A stretch of 5,095 nt of DNA, from contig JAHFEM010000204.1 in assembly GCA_023248505.1 (NCBI GenBank), positions 1 through 5,095 on the forward strand. Reading direction: 5' to 3'. Shown in pieces: positions 5,029-5,095 of the stretch. This DNA is from Nitrospirota bacterium. Lineage in GTDB: Bacteria > Nitrospirota > Nitrospiria > SBBL01 > Manganitrophaceae. The position numbers were made by a program, and so were the translations under genes. How positions within the stretch are numbered: the stretch's first letter is position 1; the number at the start of each line of letters is the position of its first letter. Below the pieces are notes generated by a model. That model did no database searches. It was not told where the DNA came from and was given only the letters and a program-made list of their open reading frames with translations.

Positions 5029-5095
5029 ATGTTCTATAGTAAAAAAAAATGGACCCGCTCCCGAACCGCCCTCTGGGTCTTAGCGGCATATCTTT
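5029..5095 (+). CDS. Start of a probable membrane or exported protein, cut by the window end
   Basis: Twenty-two codons are visible from the ATG at 5029. The N-terminus is strongly basic (MFYSKKKWTRSRT) and runs straight into a hydrophobic stretch (ALWVLAAYL), typical of a signal peptide or a first transmembrane helix with the positive side inside. The function cannot be told. Its position behind nikR suggests a nickel-related transporter or outer-membrane protein, which is only inference. A run of nine A (5041-5049) encodes the three lysines and is a place where the frame could slip. A second ATG at 5049 opens another frame with no hydrophobic segment and is less likely. Confidence 0.5.
   Translation, partial: MFYSKKKWTRSRTALWVLAAYL

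Overview
This is a bacterial window with moderate G+C content, compact protein genes and AT-rich gaps holding sigma70-type promoters. The proteins (a c-di-GMP/phosphothreonine signalling protein, a PAS-type histidine kinase and a NikR regulator) suit a free-living Gram-negative or Nitrospirota/deltaproteobacterial-type organism. That placement is inference from protein style, not from a marker gene.

Layout: (i) 1-1050 is a decayed, mobile-element-rich stretch. It holds a possible 3' gene remnant, a 144-bp MITE-like element with 20-bp perfect inverted arms, a short transposase-like fragment, and the first 65 codons of an AAA/SMC-type ATPase that then stops abruptly. (ii) 1055-2056 (-) is an intact isopenicillin-N-synthase-type 2-oxoglutarate/Fe(II) oxygenase. 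(iii) 2057-2427 is a divergent control region with good promoters on both sides and a 12-bp palindrome just upstream of the -35 box of the rightward gene. (iv) 2428-3174 (+) encodes an FHA-PilZ fusion protein. (v) A two-way hairpin terminator separates it from a convergent histidine kinase, 3236-4138 (-), which keeps only the end of a PAS domain. (vi) 4131-4360 is bounded by a 30-bp inverted repeat (27/30 identical). The repeat supplies an identically placed TTG start to both divergent genes, the kinase and nikR. (vii) 4353-4766 (+) is nikR with all four Ni(II) ligands. (viii) A promoter with a dyad over its -10 box precedes the first 22 codons of a probable membrane or exported protein that runs off the window.

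How the genes may work together: no classical operon is visible, and every intact gene appears to be its own transcription unit. FHA-PilZ and the histidine kinase are both signalling proteins, but there is no adjacent response regulator, cyclase or Ser/Thr kinase. NikR would repress nickel-uptake genes when nickel is bound. The truncated gene at the right edge is the natural local target, but its function cannot be read from 22 residues. No known defence system, CRISPR array, tRNA or rRNA is present. The most unusual items are the inverted repeat that sets the start codons of two unrelated genes, and the FHA-PilZ architecture.
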